Numbered from the stretch's first letter, positions 34,741-48,000 are shown. The stretch: 64,000 nucleotides of DNA from Osedax fenrisi (GCA_964019155.1 OZ025241.1:90274228-90338227), one strand, 5' to 3'. Notes: a model not told the origin generated them from the sequence alone. A program made the numbers and translations.

Positions 34741-34956
34741 TACTTGTAAAAGGCAATTTATTTAGGTTTATTTTTATGAGACTTATGACAATTAATTACA
34801 CAAAAACAGATAATTTTATTCGAAAAATATAAAAATAATATAATTATTTGAATATTGTAAATGTGGTTTTCTGTAATGGCGTCAGTGGTTTTCAAATTGT
34901 TACGCTTTTGAGATATCGAATCACAGTCTACCTCACTCTAATGTCTATGGTTGGTT

Positions 34957-35128
34957 CTATTAGATAACCACATACTACTAAGGTAGATATATGTAATAAA
35001 GGATTTAAATAGAATAATATTAGTAGCTTTAGAGCAATGTCTAACATTATTCGCTATTATATATATATATATATATATATATAAGCTATAGCTTTATTTG
35101 TATAGCTGTTTGATATTACTATATACAA

Positions 35129-35186
<58 letters not shown>

Positions 35187-35299
35187 TAAAAGTTGTTTTC
35201 CTATGTATAATTTTACTGGATTATGTCTATAGAGATATATCTATAGTACAGCTATAGCTGAACTATAATATATGCAATATGATAGATGTATCAATGTTA
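34957..35299. other. AT-rich DNA with two (TA)n runs
   Basis: (TA)n at about 35059-35083 and 35136-35180; nothing else recognised. Confidence 0.5.
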
Positions 35300-36075
35300 T
35301 ATGTTATGAAGTTATGACTAGCAAACTCTTTACAATAATTTATTAATAATTTCAGACCCATCAGTGACTGTGATAATAAAGCTCTATCGTCAGCATAGCA
35401 TATATAATAACATATCATAATAGCATAGCATATATATATATATATATATATAATCTATAGATTATTAATTGTATTCCCATTTAAACAATATCCTGAATTT
35501 ATTTGATTTAATTTCACAATCATAGGATTGGTAAAAATATTTAATAGAAAAGGAGAAAGGATTCTTAGACCCATCAGTGACGGTGATAATAAAGCTCTAT
35601 CGTCAGCATAGCATATATAATAACATATCATAATAGCATAGCATATATATATATATATATAGCATATATATATATATAATCTATAGATTATTAATTGTAT
35701 TCCCATTTAAACAATATCCTGACTTTATTTGATTTAATTTCACAATCATAGGATTGGTAACAATATTTAATAGAAAAGGAGAAAGGATTCTTAGACCCAT
35801 CAGTGACGGTGATAATAAAGCTCTATCGTCAGCATAGCATATATAATAACATATCATAATAGCATAGCATATATATATATATATATATATATAATCTATA
35901 GATTATTAATTGTATTCCCATTTAAACAATATCCTGAATTTATTTGATTTAATTTCACAATCATAGGATTGGTAACAATATTTAATAGAAAAGGAGAAAG
36001 GATTCTTCCTTGACGTATACGTATACACTGTACGTCGTACACCATTTGAATCTGGGAAGCTATCTGATGTATTAT
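35300..36075 (-). pseudogene. LINE RT fragment with an internal triplication
   Basis: The minus strand encodes RQGRILSPFLLNI, TNPMIVKLNQINSGYCLNG, NTINNL, and YADDRALLSPSLMGLK: RT motifs B and C of a non-LTR retrotransposon. The block from ILSPF to SLMGL is present three times (35355-35567, 35568-35793, 35794-36006), each with a (TA)n insert between NTINNL and YADD. The catalytic YADD survives in each copy. Clade not decided. Not functional. Confidence 0.85.
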
Positions 36076-36124
36076 CACCCAACTTAATATATATTCTCTG
36101 ATATCTGTACCAATAATTAAAAAA

Positions 36125-36126
<2 letters not shown>

Positions 36127-36158
<32 letters not shown>
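36127..36158. repeat. (TA)n microsatellite
   Basis: About 32 bp of pure TA. Confidence 0.93.
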
Positions 36159-36159
<1 letters not shown>

Positions 36160-36179
36160 TTTAGCAAAAGCACTCGCGA

Positions 36180-36525
36180 GTAAAGTATATCGTGATAAAG
36201 TATCTCATTCTATGTTGTAAATGTTCTAACACCGAAAGACTTATTTATCTTAATATTAAATCATTATCACCTCGCAGATTAGTAACAGATATGGTGTTAA
36301 CGTACAAGATACTGAATGGATTTGTGTATGTCAATCCTGAAAATATATTCGAATTAGACCTATACATAAATATATTTAGAGAGCCTTCACAAAAGATTAG
36401 GTATCTACTGATTGGAATTCGATTCCCATCAATATTATGTAAATCAACCTACATGCCGTAAATCAATAGTATGTTTACGTGACGCAATAAAACGTACTAC
36501 GTTGATTTCATATCGTTTTTAAAGT
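36180..36525 (+). pseudogene. LINE RT C-terminal fragment
   Basis: The plus frame reads ERLIYLNIKSLSPRRLVTDM, VLTYKILNGFVYVNPENIFEL: the common ERLxxLxLxSLxxRRxxxDMxxxYKILNG block after the RT domain of CR1/L2-like LINEs. Decayed after about 36400. Confidence 0.85.
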
Positions 36526-36882
36526 ATACGTGTACTGGGTATCCATTATTATTATTCATATATCTTTATTTTATTTCTTGTTTTATCATAAATAGGATAA
36601 TTATCCCCTATTATAATTGGTTTAGCTCTGTTTTTGTGGCCTAGGCTTGTGGTTAGTTATTTAGCTTTTTGTGATATGTGATATGTATAGGGGAGCATGG
36701 GTGTCAGTATACATTATACTGTCTCTAGAATATTCATGATATAGAAATTGGTCGCCCCTTACCAGAAAGTTGATTCATCGCAGTTCAAAAATCAGCTAAA
36801 TTACGCCATCTATTAAGAATACTAATGTATGACTAACGCGAAATGTTACTATGTATACATATGTAAAACATAAACATTTAAA
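36526..36882. other. Spacer, nothing recognised
   Basis: Slightly higher GC than surroundings but no exon, RNA gene or known repeat could be supported. Confidence 0.45.
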
Positions 36883-37145
36883 CGGGAAATGGCTATTTTT
36901 AAAGGCCTACATTTGTTATGATTATTTTAGTATTCAAAATAAAATTATTAACAAAATTATATATATGAAACTTTTATAGAAATATATACACTACAAAATA
37001 ATTAATAAACAAAATAATATAACTAAGTTTTATTTATGTATACAACAATACAATTATAACAAAAATAATCATACAAAAAAGTATATATATATACACTTTT
37101 TTGTATGATTATTTTTTGCTATAGCCTTTAAAAATAACCCTTTCC
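36883..37145. mobile_element. ~263-bp foldback/MITE with a nested palindrome
   Basis: Outer arms GGGAAATGGCTATTTTTAAA (left) and the inward-read right end GGAAAGGGTTATTTTTAAA are inverted repeats. Inside, 37061-37115 is a near-perfect palindrome of AAAATAATCATACAAAAAAG around a TA core. No target duplication was identified. Confidence 0.65.
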
Positions 37146-37937
37146 ACTACATTTTACACGTCGAGCATCCCCTTGAAAATAACTGGTTGTGGCTTAAGAC
37201 CCTGACAGTAAGTACTACATACCAGATGCGTATTGTTGAAGTAGGCATAGTATATATAAGTATACTATAGTAGGCATATATGCATCATCTAAGTATATAT
37301 ATACCATAATTAACATGCTATTTCACAATTTCATTTCTACTATATGTATGTATCCTATAGTATATACATTGTATACTCATGAGTTACGTCATGTTGAGAT
37401 GCCGCTGCAGCGTGTGTTGCGCAAGTAGAACTATTACGTCATAATAACTATTTAATTCAAGCGCATAACATTTATATTATATAGTGTACTACTTCATATA
37501 TCCTATAGGACATATATGTGATCCAAGAATATATTGTAAACAATGATTATTAGTGAATGCGATTTGTAGTAGGTACTGATGCTACAATATTACTGACAAT
37601 ATTTGTAAATATAACAGTATTCCCAGCCTGCACCACATTACGTATCCAGTATATATATATATACCCTATAGGGTTATTGCAGATAAGAGGAGTTAGATTA
37701 CCTTACGTACACTGTACGTCGTACAGTGTACTTACACATACAGTTCGTACACTTGCCTGTTGAGTAACTTACATGTAGGATTACAACCAGCATCGCTAGT
37801 AAATGTAAACTATAGTTTATTAATTATTTAATAATTATAATACTAAAGTTAACCGCTCCTCTCTATATCCGCTCTACGTATCAGCTATCCTGGTAGTGTA
37901 TAACTACACTCATTCAGCTTATGTAACTTCATATATC

Positions 37938-37969
<32 letters not shown>
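37146..37969. other. Spacer with TA repeats and a 25-bp palindrome
   Basis: 37707-37731 is a perfect odd palindrome, GTACACTGTACG, T, CGTACAGTGTAC. (TA)n occurs at 37941-37969. No gene is recognised. Confidence 0.6.
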
Positions 37970-37972
<3 letters not shown>

Positions 37973-39339
37973 TAAAACCCCTCTACAAGAAACCCCGTTA
38001 CAAGAACAACCTCGTTACAAGAACACCTTTTTACCAAAATGGTTGGAATTCAACCTTTTTACATGTTAAGAAACCCCGTTACAAGAACATCGGTTATAAG
38101 AACAACCTCGTTATAAGAACACAATTTTCACAAATTTTTGGAAATTTCACCCCTTTATAAGAACATTTTAAGAAAATTATAATAATATCTATGCCCTTGA
38201 TGCGGGCTTTGGTAATATCTTGTAAAATTGTAATCATTTCGAATAATTAATATAGTGAATAATATTTAAATCATAATACAATGCATCTGAGTGTAGGTTA
38301 CAAAATGAACGACTGACTGAACGACTGCTCGCCGAGCAGTGCTCGGTGCGAGTACTTTAACGAACATATAATAGATAAAGTAATAGGTACCCTGCGAGTA
38401 GTAGGCGGTGTTACGTCATTATGTATTGACCAATAACAATCATGCAAGGACTGCATATTTTATATTTAATTCAATATTTTATAGTATGATATTCATTATT
38501 TCTTAAATGCCAAAACGAAAACAGTACACTATAGAATTAAAAAAGAAAATAATTCAAGAAGTTGAAGAAGGGGTTAAATCAAGTGAAGTAGGGAGGAAGT
38601 ATGATATATCTCATACACTCATATCGAAATGGTATAAAGATAGATATAATATCACTGGAATGGGGGATGATAATTCTAAAAGAATGAGATACAGCAAGGA
38701 ACCAAAACTAGATAAGTCGCTCGTTCTATGGATTGAGAAAACAAGACGATCTAAAGTAAATATAAATGGTTTGTAGCGTATATAGTAAATTTCGTATATG
38801 TTTTCTCTATAAGTAAACAATGTATCCATTGCTATAGCATACATATATGTACCATTATTTCAACCTATTTTTGCTGCATACGAAGTGTAATTCAATTATA
38901 ATCTAATACAAATATAATACAACACGAAGTGTGCATGCATCAGTGTGTCTCATTAATACAACAACAGTGATGTTCTCTCTATATCTATATATAGGTAGTG
39001 ATCTGTGTATATCTGTTAATAATACACATCTATAGATATAGCTATGTCTCTATATATACACAGTGTATACACTGTATAGATACTTGTCTCTTAGCTGCCC
39101 ACTATCCGCTATATATACTGCCCTCTATATATACTCTATCCGTTGTATACATTGTACAATATAACGACCTCTATATACAGTGTACACGGTAGTACTGTAG
39201 TTCTTAGTTTAGATTTAATAAGTAATTATATGAATATAAAATAAATATAATATAAAATATTAGAAACCCCGTTACAAGAACACCCCGTTACAAGAACACA
39301 TTTCTGGTACAAAACATATGTTCTTGTAGAGGGGTTTTA

Positions 39340-39342
<3 letters not shown>
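37970..39342 (+). mobile_element. pogo/Tigger-type Tc1/mariner transposon, internally deleted
   Basis: Terminal inverted repeats CAGTAAAACCCCTCTACAAG at 37970 and its complement ending at 39342, flanked by TA on both sides. Sub-terminal repeats of CCCCGTTACAAGAACA lie at both ends. Only a 90-codon N-terminal transposase frame remains (38507-38776); the DDE catalytic domain is missing, so it depends on help in trans if mobile. Related termini are at 2716-2886. Confidence 0.93.
38507..38776 (+). CDS. pogo-type transposase N-terminal HTH fragment
   Basis: 89 residues. Residues 1-50 (MPKRKQYTIELKKKIIQEVE then GVKSSEVGRKYDISHTLISK) form the psq/CENP-B N-terminal helix-turn-helix that binds the transposon ends. 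Residues 65-89 (KEPKLDKSLVLWIEKTRR) are the start of the second HTH. The stop comes where the second HTH should continue, about 400 residues short of a full pogo transposase. What remains could bind DNA but cannot cut; whether it is expressed is unknown. Confidence 0.85.
   Translation: MPKRKQYTIELKKKIIQEVEEGVKSSEVGRKYDISHTLISKWYKDRYNITGMGDDNSKRMRYSKEPKLDKSLVLWIEKTRRSKVNINGL

Positions 39343-39389
<47 letters not shown>
39343..39389. repeat. (TA)n microsatellite between transposons
   Basis: About 45 bp of TA between the pogo end and the LINE tail. Confidence 0.93.
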
Positions 39390-39390
<1 letters not shown>

Positions 39391-40020
39391 TAGCTAGATA
39401 GATAGATCAAAAGTTTATTGAATTACTGGTTATATATAAAGAAAGTTATAATTATATATAAACATATAATTATATAACATATATAAACAAAATATATAAA
39501 TGTGATAACAGTAAGACAAAACGACACGATACAAAAAAACGAGAAATAAACGGAGAAGTCAAATAAAAATTAAACATTGGATTATACGAGCCGTTGAGAT
39601 ATATATATATATATATATATTATTATCAGATTTAGGTTTGCACCAGGGTTTTTGTAGAAGCTAAAGCTTATCGAGACAATTACCCTTAATTTTAAAGCAA
39701 GTTCAAAAAAAAACTAAATAAATAAAATATTATAAAATATTAGATGACTTCCTGTTTACATAGATACAATACAATGAATAAAATAGAAAAATAATATAAA
39801 TTGTTTGAACTTGCCATAAAATTATGTAATCATCATTTAATTATTTATAAATAAATAACTAAAATAAATAATAAGTACTATAAAATAATACACTAAACAA
39901 AAATATAGATATATTAGTATAAAAGAAGAAAAAAATGAAGTAAAATGAAGTAAAACTGAATGAAACTGAATAAAACATAACAAAAATAATATCTAGAAAG
40001 ATTGTAAGAACTGTATGTAA

Positions 40021-40051
<31 letters not shown>

Positions 40052-41515
40052 CAGTAAATAAGTTTTAGGAATTTTTTTTGTAATACTTTATAATAATGTA
40101 AAGAATGTAAAATATTTGTTCAAACTGAAATGTTAGTTTAATTACTTATTTTTATATAAGTGTCAATAAAGAGAAATAAAACAAAGAAGTATAATCAAGT
40201 ATACAAGAAAAAAGATTCAATACAAAATGTTTATGTAATTAAAAATAAAGTCAAATAATATTATTAGTCAGAGGGAAATAAAAAATACTAAAGAAAATAC
40301 TAAAGAAAAAAGAAATACCTAACAGTTTTTTTTAATTTTATTATTTTTATATAAACGTCAATTAAAAAGAAAGAAAACATGAAAGTAAATTCAAATATAA
40401 AATGCAAAAATTCAGTAAAATAATATTATTAATGTCGGGGAAATAAAATATTGTAAAGTAAAACACTCAAAAGTATTAATTTTTTTTTAATTTTTACATA
40501 AACGTCAATAAATTAAAATAAGAATAAAATGTGGATCTTAGTATATAATACAATATTAGATAAAAGACATGATAAAAGATATAAAATTAGAAAAATGAGA
40601 TTTAGATTATAAGTATACTGAGTAAGAAGATAACAAATGTGTATACATACGTTTCCTGAATAATTTATAATTTGAAATATTTTTTAAAATATTATCAAGC
40701 TTATTCCAGGTAATTGGTCCAATGTATATTAATGTTCTTCTGCATAGTTCTTTTTTGAAATTAATAATTGAGAAATTATTTATGCTCCTAGTGTTGTGAG
40801 ATGATGAAGTTACAGAAAAAAATGCATTTGTTATAACAGGATGAAGATCATTGAAAATTTTAAACATAAATTCACATGTACTTATATATGTAATTTCATT
40901 TATTTTTAATAAAGAATTATCAATAAATAGTCCATTAGTATGATGTAAAAAATGTTTTTTACATATAATTCTTATCATTCGCTTTTGAAGAATATATATG
41001 CATGATACATTAGATTTATATGTATTTCCCCAAAATATGTTACAATACTTTATATGAGGCAAGAATATGGAATTATATATATGAAGTAATGCTTTTTTAT
41101 TTATAAATTTGGAAATAATGTTGGTAATCCATATGATTTTTTTTAGTTTTGATTTTAAAAACAAGATATGTTGTTTCCAGTTTAATATATCGTCTATAAT
41201 TACGCCTAAAAATTTATAAAATGTAACTCTTTCAATATTTCTGTTATTTAAATTTATATTTATAATAGTTCTTGAATTAATAGACATAAAGCAAGTTTTA
41301 TTTAAATTTAATGATAACCTATTATATATTAACCATTTATTAATATTTTTTAATTCAGTTTGACAAATATAATTAAGTAATTCGGCTGATGTATTTTCAA
41401 AATATAAAGTAGTATCATCTGCGAACATGGTAAACTTACATAAAGAAGATGATTTTGTAATATCATTAATATAAATTAAAAATAAAATGGGTCCTATATA
41501 TATATGTATATACAA
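39380..41515 (-). mobile_element. 5'-truncated CR1/jockey-like LINE with intact 3' RT frame
   Basis: Minus strand. The RT frame (41515-40607) is followed by a ~1.2-kb A/T-rich 3' UTR that includes a 29-nt poly(A) (T at 40023-40051) and ends in an (ATCT)n tail at about 39389-39406. The 3' 210 bp are repeated at 13470-13692. The element starts within RT motif B, so most of ORF2 and all of ORF1 are missing. Confidence 0.88.
40607..41515 (-). CDS. Truncated LINE reverse transcriptase (RT motifs B-E and C-terminus)
   Basis: Open for 302 codons. Begins at GPILFLIYINDI (end of motif B), then FTMFADDTTLYF (catalytic FADD), LIYNRLSLNLNKTCFMS (motif D), YKFLGVIIDDILNW (motif E), IFLPHIKYCNIFWG, LQKRMIRIICKKHF and the terminal YIGPITWNKLDN ... 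FRKRMYTHLL. Motif A aspartate is absent, so no catalysis is possible. The first residues come from TA repeat sequence. Lack of stops suggests a fairly recent insertion. Confidence 0.87.
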   Translation of the reverse strand: MYIHIYIGPILFLIYINDITKSSSLCKFTMFADDTTLYFENTSAELLNYICQTELKNINKWLIYNRLSLNLNKTCFMSINSRTIININLNNRNIERVTFYKFLGVIIDDILNWKQHILFLKSKLKKIIWITNIISKFINKKALLHIYNSIFLPHIKYCNIFWGNTYKSNVSCIYILQKRMIRIICKKHFLHHTNGLFIDNSLLKINEITYISTCEFMFKIFNDLHPVITNAFFSVTSSSHNTRSINNFSIINFKKELCRRTLIYIGPITWNKLDNILKNISNYKLFRKRMYTHLLSSYSVYL

Positions 41516-41852
41516 ATATGTATAATTATGACTTTATAAAGTTCAGAGTAATTTATCATTAATGGTCGATTTAAATTTGCAGACGTGTGAAATATTTCTG
41601 TACATTTCTGTATATATATATATTTAAATAAAGGTGCGCGTAAACGTGTATGGTATGCATAATTATGGGCGTGGTCTATGCTTATCAACGTGTCTGTAAC
41701 AATAGATAGGCGTACCTACACTGTTGTTCTCACGACATTACGTAATATTTAATGTTGATTCCGGTTTCACGAATTGAATAAGTTACACAAATATCAGCAT
41801 ATATATTACTACTAGATGTATACAACAGGCTCATAGTATATTACGTATACTA

Positions 41853-41890
<38 letters not shown>

Positions 41891-42035
41891 GGAATATAAT
41901 AATAATATTATTAAATTACGATTTAATATTAAAAAATGTCCGTCAATTAATAAACTTTCATGATCCATTCTCTTCAGAAGTATAGACTGAGTCATGGGAG
42001 TATTAGTTAGTCTACATGGGAACTACATGTAGGCC
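41516..42035. other. Spacer with (TA)n
   Basis: (TA)n at about 41857-41887. No gene recognised. The last bases (CTACATGTAGGCCCTACAGC) lead into the minisatellite. Confidence 0.5.
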
Positions 42036-45000
42036 CTACAGCCTACACTACACTGTACAGTACAGCCTACACTACACTGTACAGTACAGCCTACACTGTA
42101 CAGTACAGTACAGCCTACACTGTACAGTACAGCCTACACTGTACAGTACAGCCTACACTACACTGTACAGTACAGCCTACACTACACTGTACAGTACAGC
42201 CTACACTGTACAGTACAGTACAGCCTACACTGTACAGTACAGCCTACACTGTACAGTACAGCCTACACTACACTGTACAGTACAGCCTACACTGTACAGT
42301 ACAGCCTACACTACACTGTACAGTACAGCCTACACTACACTGTACAGTACAGCCTACACTACACTGTACAGTACAGCCTACACTGTACAGTACAGCCTAC
42401 ACTACACTGTACAGTACAGCCTACACTACACTGTACAGTACAGCCTACACTACACTGTACAGTACAGCCTACACTACACTGTACAGTACAGCCTACACTA
42501 CACTGTACAGTACAGCCTACACTACACTGTACAGTACAGCCTACACTACACTGTACAGTACAGCCTACACTGTACAGTACAGCCTACACTACACTGTACA
42601 GTACAGCCTACACTACACTGTACAGTACAGCCTACACTACACTGTACAGTACAGCCTACACTACACTGTACAGTACAGCCTACACTACACTGTACAGTAC
42701 AGCCTACACTACACTGTACAGTACAGCCTACACTGTACAGTACAGCCTACACTGTACAGTACAGCCTACACTACACTGTACAGTACAGCCTACACTACAC
42801 TGTACAGTACAGCCTACACTACACTGTACAGTACAGCCTACACTACACTGTACAGTACAGCCTACACTGTACAGTACAGCCTACACTGTACAGTACAGCC
42901 TACACTACACTGTACAGTACAGCCTACACTACACTGTACAGTACAGCCTACACTGTACAGTACAGTACAGCCTACACTGTACAGTACAGCCTACACTACA
43001 CTGTACAGTACAGCCTACACTGTACAGTACAGCCTACACTACACTGTACAGTACAGCCTACACTGTACAGTACAGCCTACACTACACTGTACAGTACAGC
43101 CTACACTACACTGTACAGTACAGCCTACACTACACTGTACAGTACAGCCTACACTGTACAGTACAGCCTACACTACACTGTACAGTACAGCCTACACTAC
43201 ACTGTACAGTACAGCCTACACTGCACTGTACAGTACAGCCTACACTGTACAGTACAGCCTACACTACACTGTACAGTACAGCCTACACTACACTGTACAG
43301 TACAGCCTACACTACACTGTACAGTACAGCCTACACTACACTGTACAGTACAGCCTACACTACACTGTACAGTACAGCCTACACTACACTGTACAGTACA
43401 GCCTACACTACACTGTACAGTACAGCCTACACTACACTGTACAGTACAGCCTACACTACACTGTACAGTACAGCCTACACTACACTGTACAGTACAGCCT
43501 ACACTGCACTGTACAGTACAGCCTACACTGTACAGTACAGCCTACACTACACTGTACAGTACAGCCTACACTACACTGTACAGTACAGCCTACACTGCAC
43601 TGTACAGTACAGCCTACACTGTACAGTACAGCCTACACTACACTGTACAGTACATCCTACACTACACTGTACAGTACAGCCTACACTACACTGTACAGTA
43701 CAGCCTACACTGTACAGTACAGTACAGCCTACACTACACTGTACAGTACAGCCTACACTACACTGTACAGTACAGCCTACACTACACTGTACAGTACATC
43801 CTACACTACACTGTACAGTACAGCCTACACTACACTGTACAGTACAGCCTACACTGCACTGTACAGTACAGCCTACACTACACTGTACAGTACAGCCTAC
43901 ACTACACTGTACAGTACAGCCTACACTGCACTGTACAGTACAGCCTACACTACACTGTACAGTACAGCCTACACTACACTGTACAGTACAGCCTACACTG
44001 TACAGTACATCCTACACTACACTGTACAGTACAGCCTACACTGTACAGTACAGCCTACACTACACTGTACAGTACAGCCTACACTGTACAGTACAGCCTA
44101 CACTACACTGTACAGTACAGCCTACACTGTACAGTACAGCCTACACTACACTGTACAGTACAGCCTACACTGTACAGTACAGTACAGCCTACACTACACT
44201 GTACAGTACAGCCTACACTACACTGTACAGTACAGCCTACACTACACTGTACAGTACAGCCTACACTGTACAGTACAGCCTACACTACACTGTACAGTAC
44301 AGCCTACACTACACTGTACAGTACAGCCTACACTACACTGTACAGTACAGCCTACACTGTACAGTACAGCCTACACTACACTGTACAGTACAGCCTACAC
44401 TACACTGTAGAGTACAGCCTACACTACACTGTACAGTACAGCCTACACTACACTGTACAGTACAGCCTACACTACACTGTACAGTACAGCCTACACTGTA
44501 CAGTACAGCCTACACTACACTGTACAGTACAGCCTACACTACACTGTACAGTACAGCCTACACTACACTGTACAGTACAGCCTACACTGTACAGTACAGT
44601 ACAGCCTACACTGTACAGTACAGCCTACACTGCACTGTACAGTACAGCCTACACTACACTGTACAGTACAGCCTACACTACACTGTACAGTACAGCCTAC
44701 ACTACACTGTACAGTACAGCCTACACTACACTGTACAGTACAGCCTACACTGTACAGTACAGTACAGCCTACACTGTACAGTACAGCCTACACTGCACTG
44801 TACAGTACAGCCTACACTACACTGTACAGTACAGCCTACACTACACTGTACAGTACAGCCTACACAGTACAGTACAGCCTACACTACACTGTACAGTACA
44901 GCCTACACTGCACTGTACAGTACAGCCTACACTGTACAGTACAGCCTACACTGTACAGTACAGCCTACACTACACTGTACAGTACAGCCTACACTGTACA

Positions 45001-48000
45001 GTACAGCCTACACTGTACAGTACAGCCTACACTACACTGTACAGTACAGCCTACACTACACTGTACAGTACAGCCTACACTACACTGTACAGTACAGCCT
45101 ACACTGTACAGTACAGCCTACACTACACTGTACAGTACAGCCTACACTACACTGTACAGTACAGCCTACACTACACTGTACAGTACAGCCTACACTACAC
45201 TGTACAGTACAGCCTACACTACACTGTACAGTACAGCCTACACTGTACAGTACAGCCTACACTACACTGTACAGTACAGCCTACACTACACTGTACAGTA
45301 CAGCCTACACTACACTGTACAGTACAGCCTACACTACACTGTACAGTACAGCCTACACTGTACAGTACAGCCTACACTGCACTGTACAGTACAGCCTACA
45401 CTGTACAGTACAGCCTACACTACACTGTACAGTACAGCCTACACTACACTGTACAGTACAGCCTACACTGTACAGTACAGCCTACACTGTACAGTACAGC
45501 CTACACTACACTGTACAGTACATCCTACACTACACTGTAGAGTACAGCCTACACTACACTGTACAGTACAGCCTACACTACACTGTACAGTACAGCCTAC
45601 ACTACACTGTACAGTACATCCTACACTGTACAGTACAGCCTACACTGTACAGTACAGCCTACACTACACTGTACAGTACAGCCTACACTGTACAGTACAG
45701 CCTACACTGTACAGTACAGCCTACACTGTACAGTACAGCCTACACTACACTGTACAGTACAGCCTACACTACACTGTACAGTACAGCCTACACTACACTG
45801 TACAGTACAGCCTACACTACACTGTACAGTACAGCCTACACTGCACTGTACAGTACAGCCTACACTGTACAGTACAGCCTACACTACACTGTACAGTACA
45901 GCCTACACTACACTGTACAGTACAGCCTACACTACACTGTACAGTACAGCCTACACTGTACAGTACAGTACAGCCTACACTGTACAGTACAGTACAGCCT
46001 ACACTACACTGTACAGTACAGCCTACACTGTACAGTACAGCCTACACTACACTGTACAGTACAGCCTACACTACACTGTACAGTACAGCCTACACTGTAC
46101 AGTACAGCCTACACTACACTGTACAGTACAGCCTACACTGTACAGTACAGCCTACACTGTACAGTACAGCCTACACTGTACAGTACAGTACAGCCTACAC
46201 TACACTGTACAGTACAGCCTACACTGCACTGTACAGTACAGCCTACACTGTACAGTACAGCCTACACTGTACAGTACAGCCTACACTGTACAGTACAGTA
46301 CAGCCTACACTACACTGTACAGTACAGCCTACACTGTACAGTACAGCCTACACTGTACAGTACAGCCTACACTGTACACTGTACAGTACAGCCTACACTA
46401 CACTGTACAGTACAGCCTACACTGTACAGTACAGCCTACACTACACTGTACAGTACAGCCTACACTGTACAGTACAGCCTACACTGCACTGTACAGTACA
46501 GCCCTAACACTACACTGTACAGTACAGCCTACACACTGTACAGTACAGCCTACACTACACTGTACAGTACAGCCTACACTACACTGTACAGTACAGCCTA
46601 CACTGTACAGTACAGCCTACACTGTACTGTACAGTACAGCCTACACTACACTGTACAGTACAGCCTACACTACACTGTACAGTACAGCCTACACTACACT
46701 GTACAGTACAGCCTACACTACACTGTACAGTACAGCCTACACTACACTGTACAGTACAGCCTACACTACACTGTACAGTACAGCCTACACTACACTGTAC
46801 AGTACAGCCTACACTGTACAGTACAGCCTACACTACACTGTACAGTACAGCCTACACTACACTGTACAGTACAGCCTACACTACACTGTACAGTACAGCC
46901 TACACTACACTGTACAGTACAGCCTACACTACACTGTACAGTACAGCCTACACTGTACAGTACAGCCTACACTACACTGTACAGTACAGCCTACACTACA
47001 CTGTACAGTACAGCCTACACTGTACAGTACAGCCTACACTACACTGTACAGTACAGCCTACACTACACTGTACAGTACAGCCTACACTGTACAGTACAGC
47101 CTACACTGTACAGTACAGCCTACACTACACTGTACAGTACAGTACAGCCTACACTACACTGTACAGTACAGCCTACACTACACTGTACAGTACATCCTAC
47201 ACTACACTGTACAGTACAGCCTACACTGTACAGTACAGCCTACACTGTACAGTACAGCCTACACTACACTGTACAGTACAGCCTACACTACACTGTACAG
47301 TACAGCCTACACTACACTGTACAGTACAGCCTACAACTGTACAGTACAGCCTACACTTTACAGTACAGCCTACACTACACTGTACAGTACAGCCTACACT
47401 ACACTGTACAGTACATCCTACACTACACTGTACAGTACAGCCTACACTGTACAGTACAGCCTACACTAGCACTGTACAGTACAGCCTACACTACACTGTA
47501 CAGTACAGCCTACACTGTACAGTACAGCCTACACTACACTGTACAGTACAGTACAGCCTACACTAGCACTGTACAGTACAGCCTACACTACACTGTACAG
47601 TACAGCCTACACTACACTGTACAGTACAGCCTACACTACACTGTACAGTACAGCCTACACTACACTGTACAGTACAGCCTACACTGTACAGTACAGCCTA
47701 CACTGTACAGTACAGCCTACACTACACTGTACAGTACAGCCTACACTACACTGTACAGTACATCCTACACTACACTGTACAGTACAGCCTACACTGTACA
47801 GTACAGCCTACACTGTACAGTACAGCCTAACACTACACTGTACAGTACAGCCTACACTGTACAGTACAGCCTACACTACACTGTACAGTACAGCCTACAC
47901 TGTACAGTACAGCCTACACTGTAACAGTACAGTACAGCCTACACTACACTGTACAGTACAGCCTACACTACACTGTACAGTACATCCTACACTACACTGT

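Larger units (their letters stand above)
31853..34950. mobile_element. 3.1-kb element with ~100-bp diverged terminal inverted repeats
   Basis: The left end (CCATAGATATAGAGTGAGG at 31853) matches the right end read inward (CCATAGACATTAGAGTGAGG from 34950) over about 100 bp, including GAGTGAGGTAGA, AGCGTAACA and CGCCATTACAGAAAACCAC. Both sides carry TTGGTT (31847-31852 and 34951-34956), a likely 6-bp target duplication. No transposase frame. The interior holds a complex satellite, an LTR-like piece and TA repeats. Superfamily not assigned. Confidence 0.8.

Noticed and set aside
42016..45540. 1174-codon open frame of Y/T/Q/L/H repeats
   Set aside because: It lies wholly in the minisatellite, whose plus strand contains no stop in any frame; it ends only at a single C-to-G change making TAG. 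No start context, no domain.
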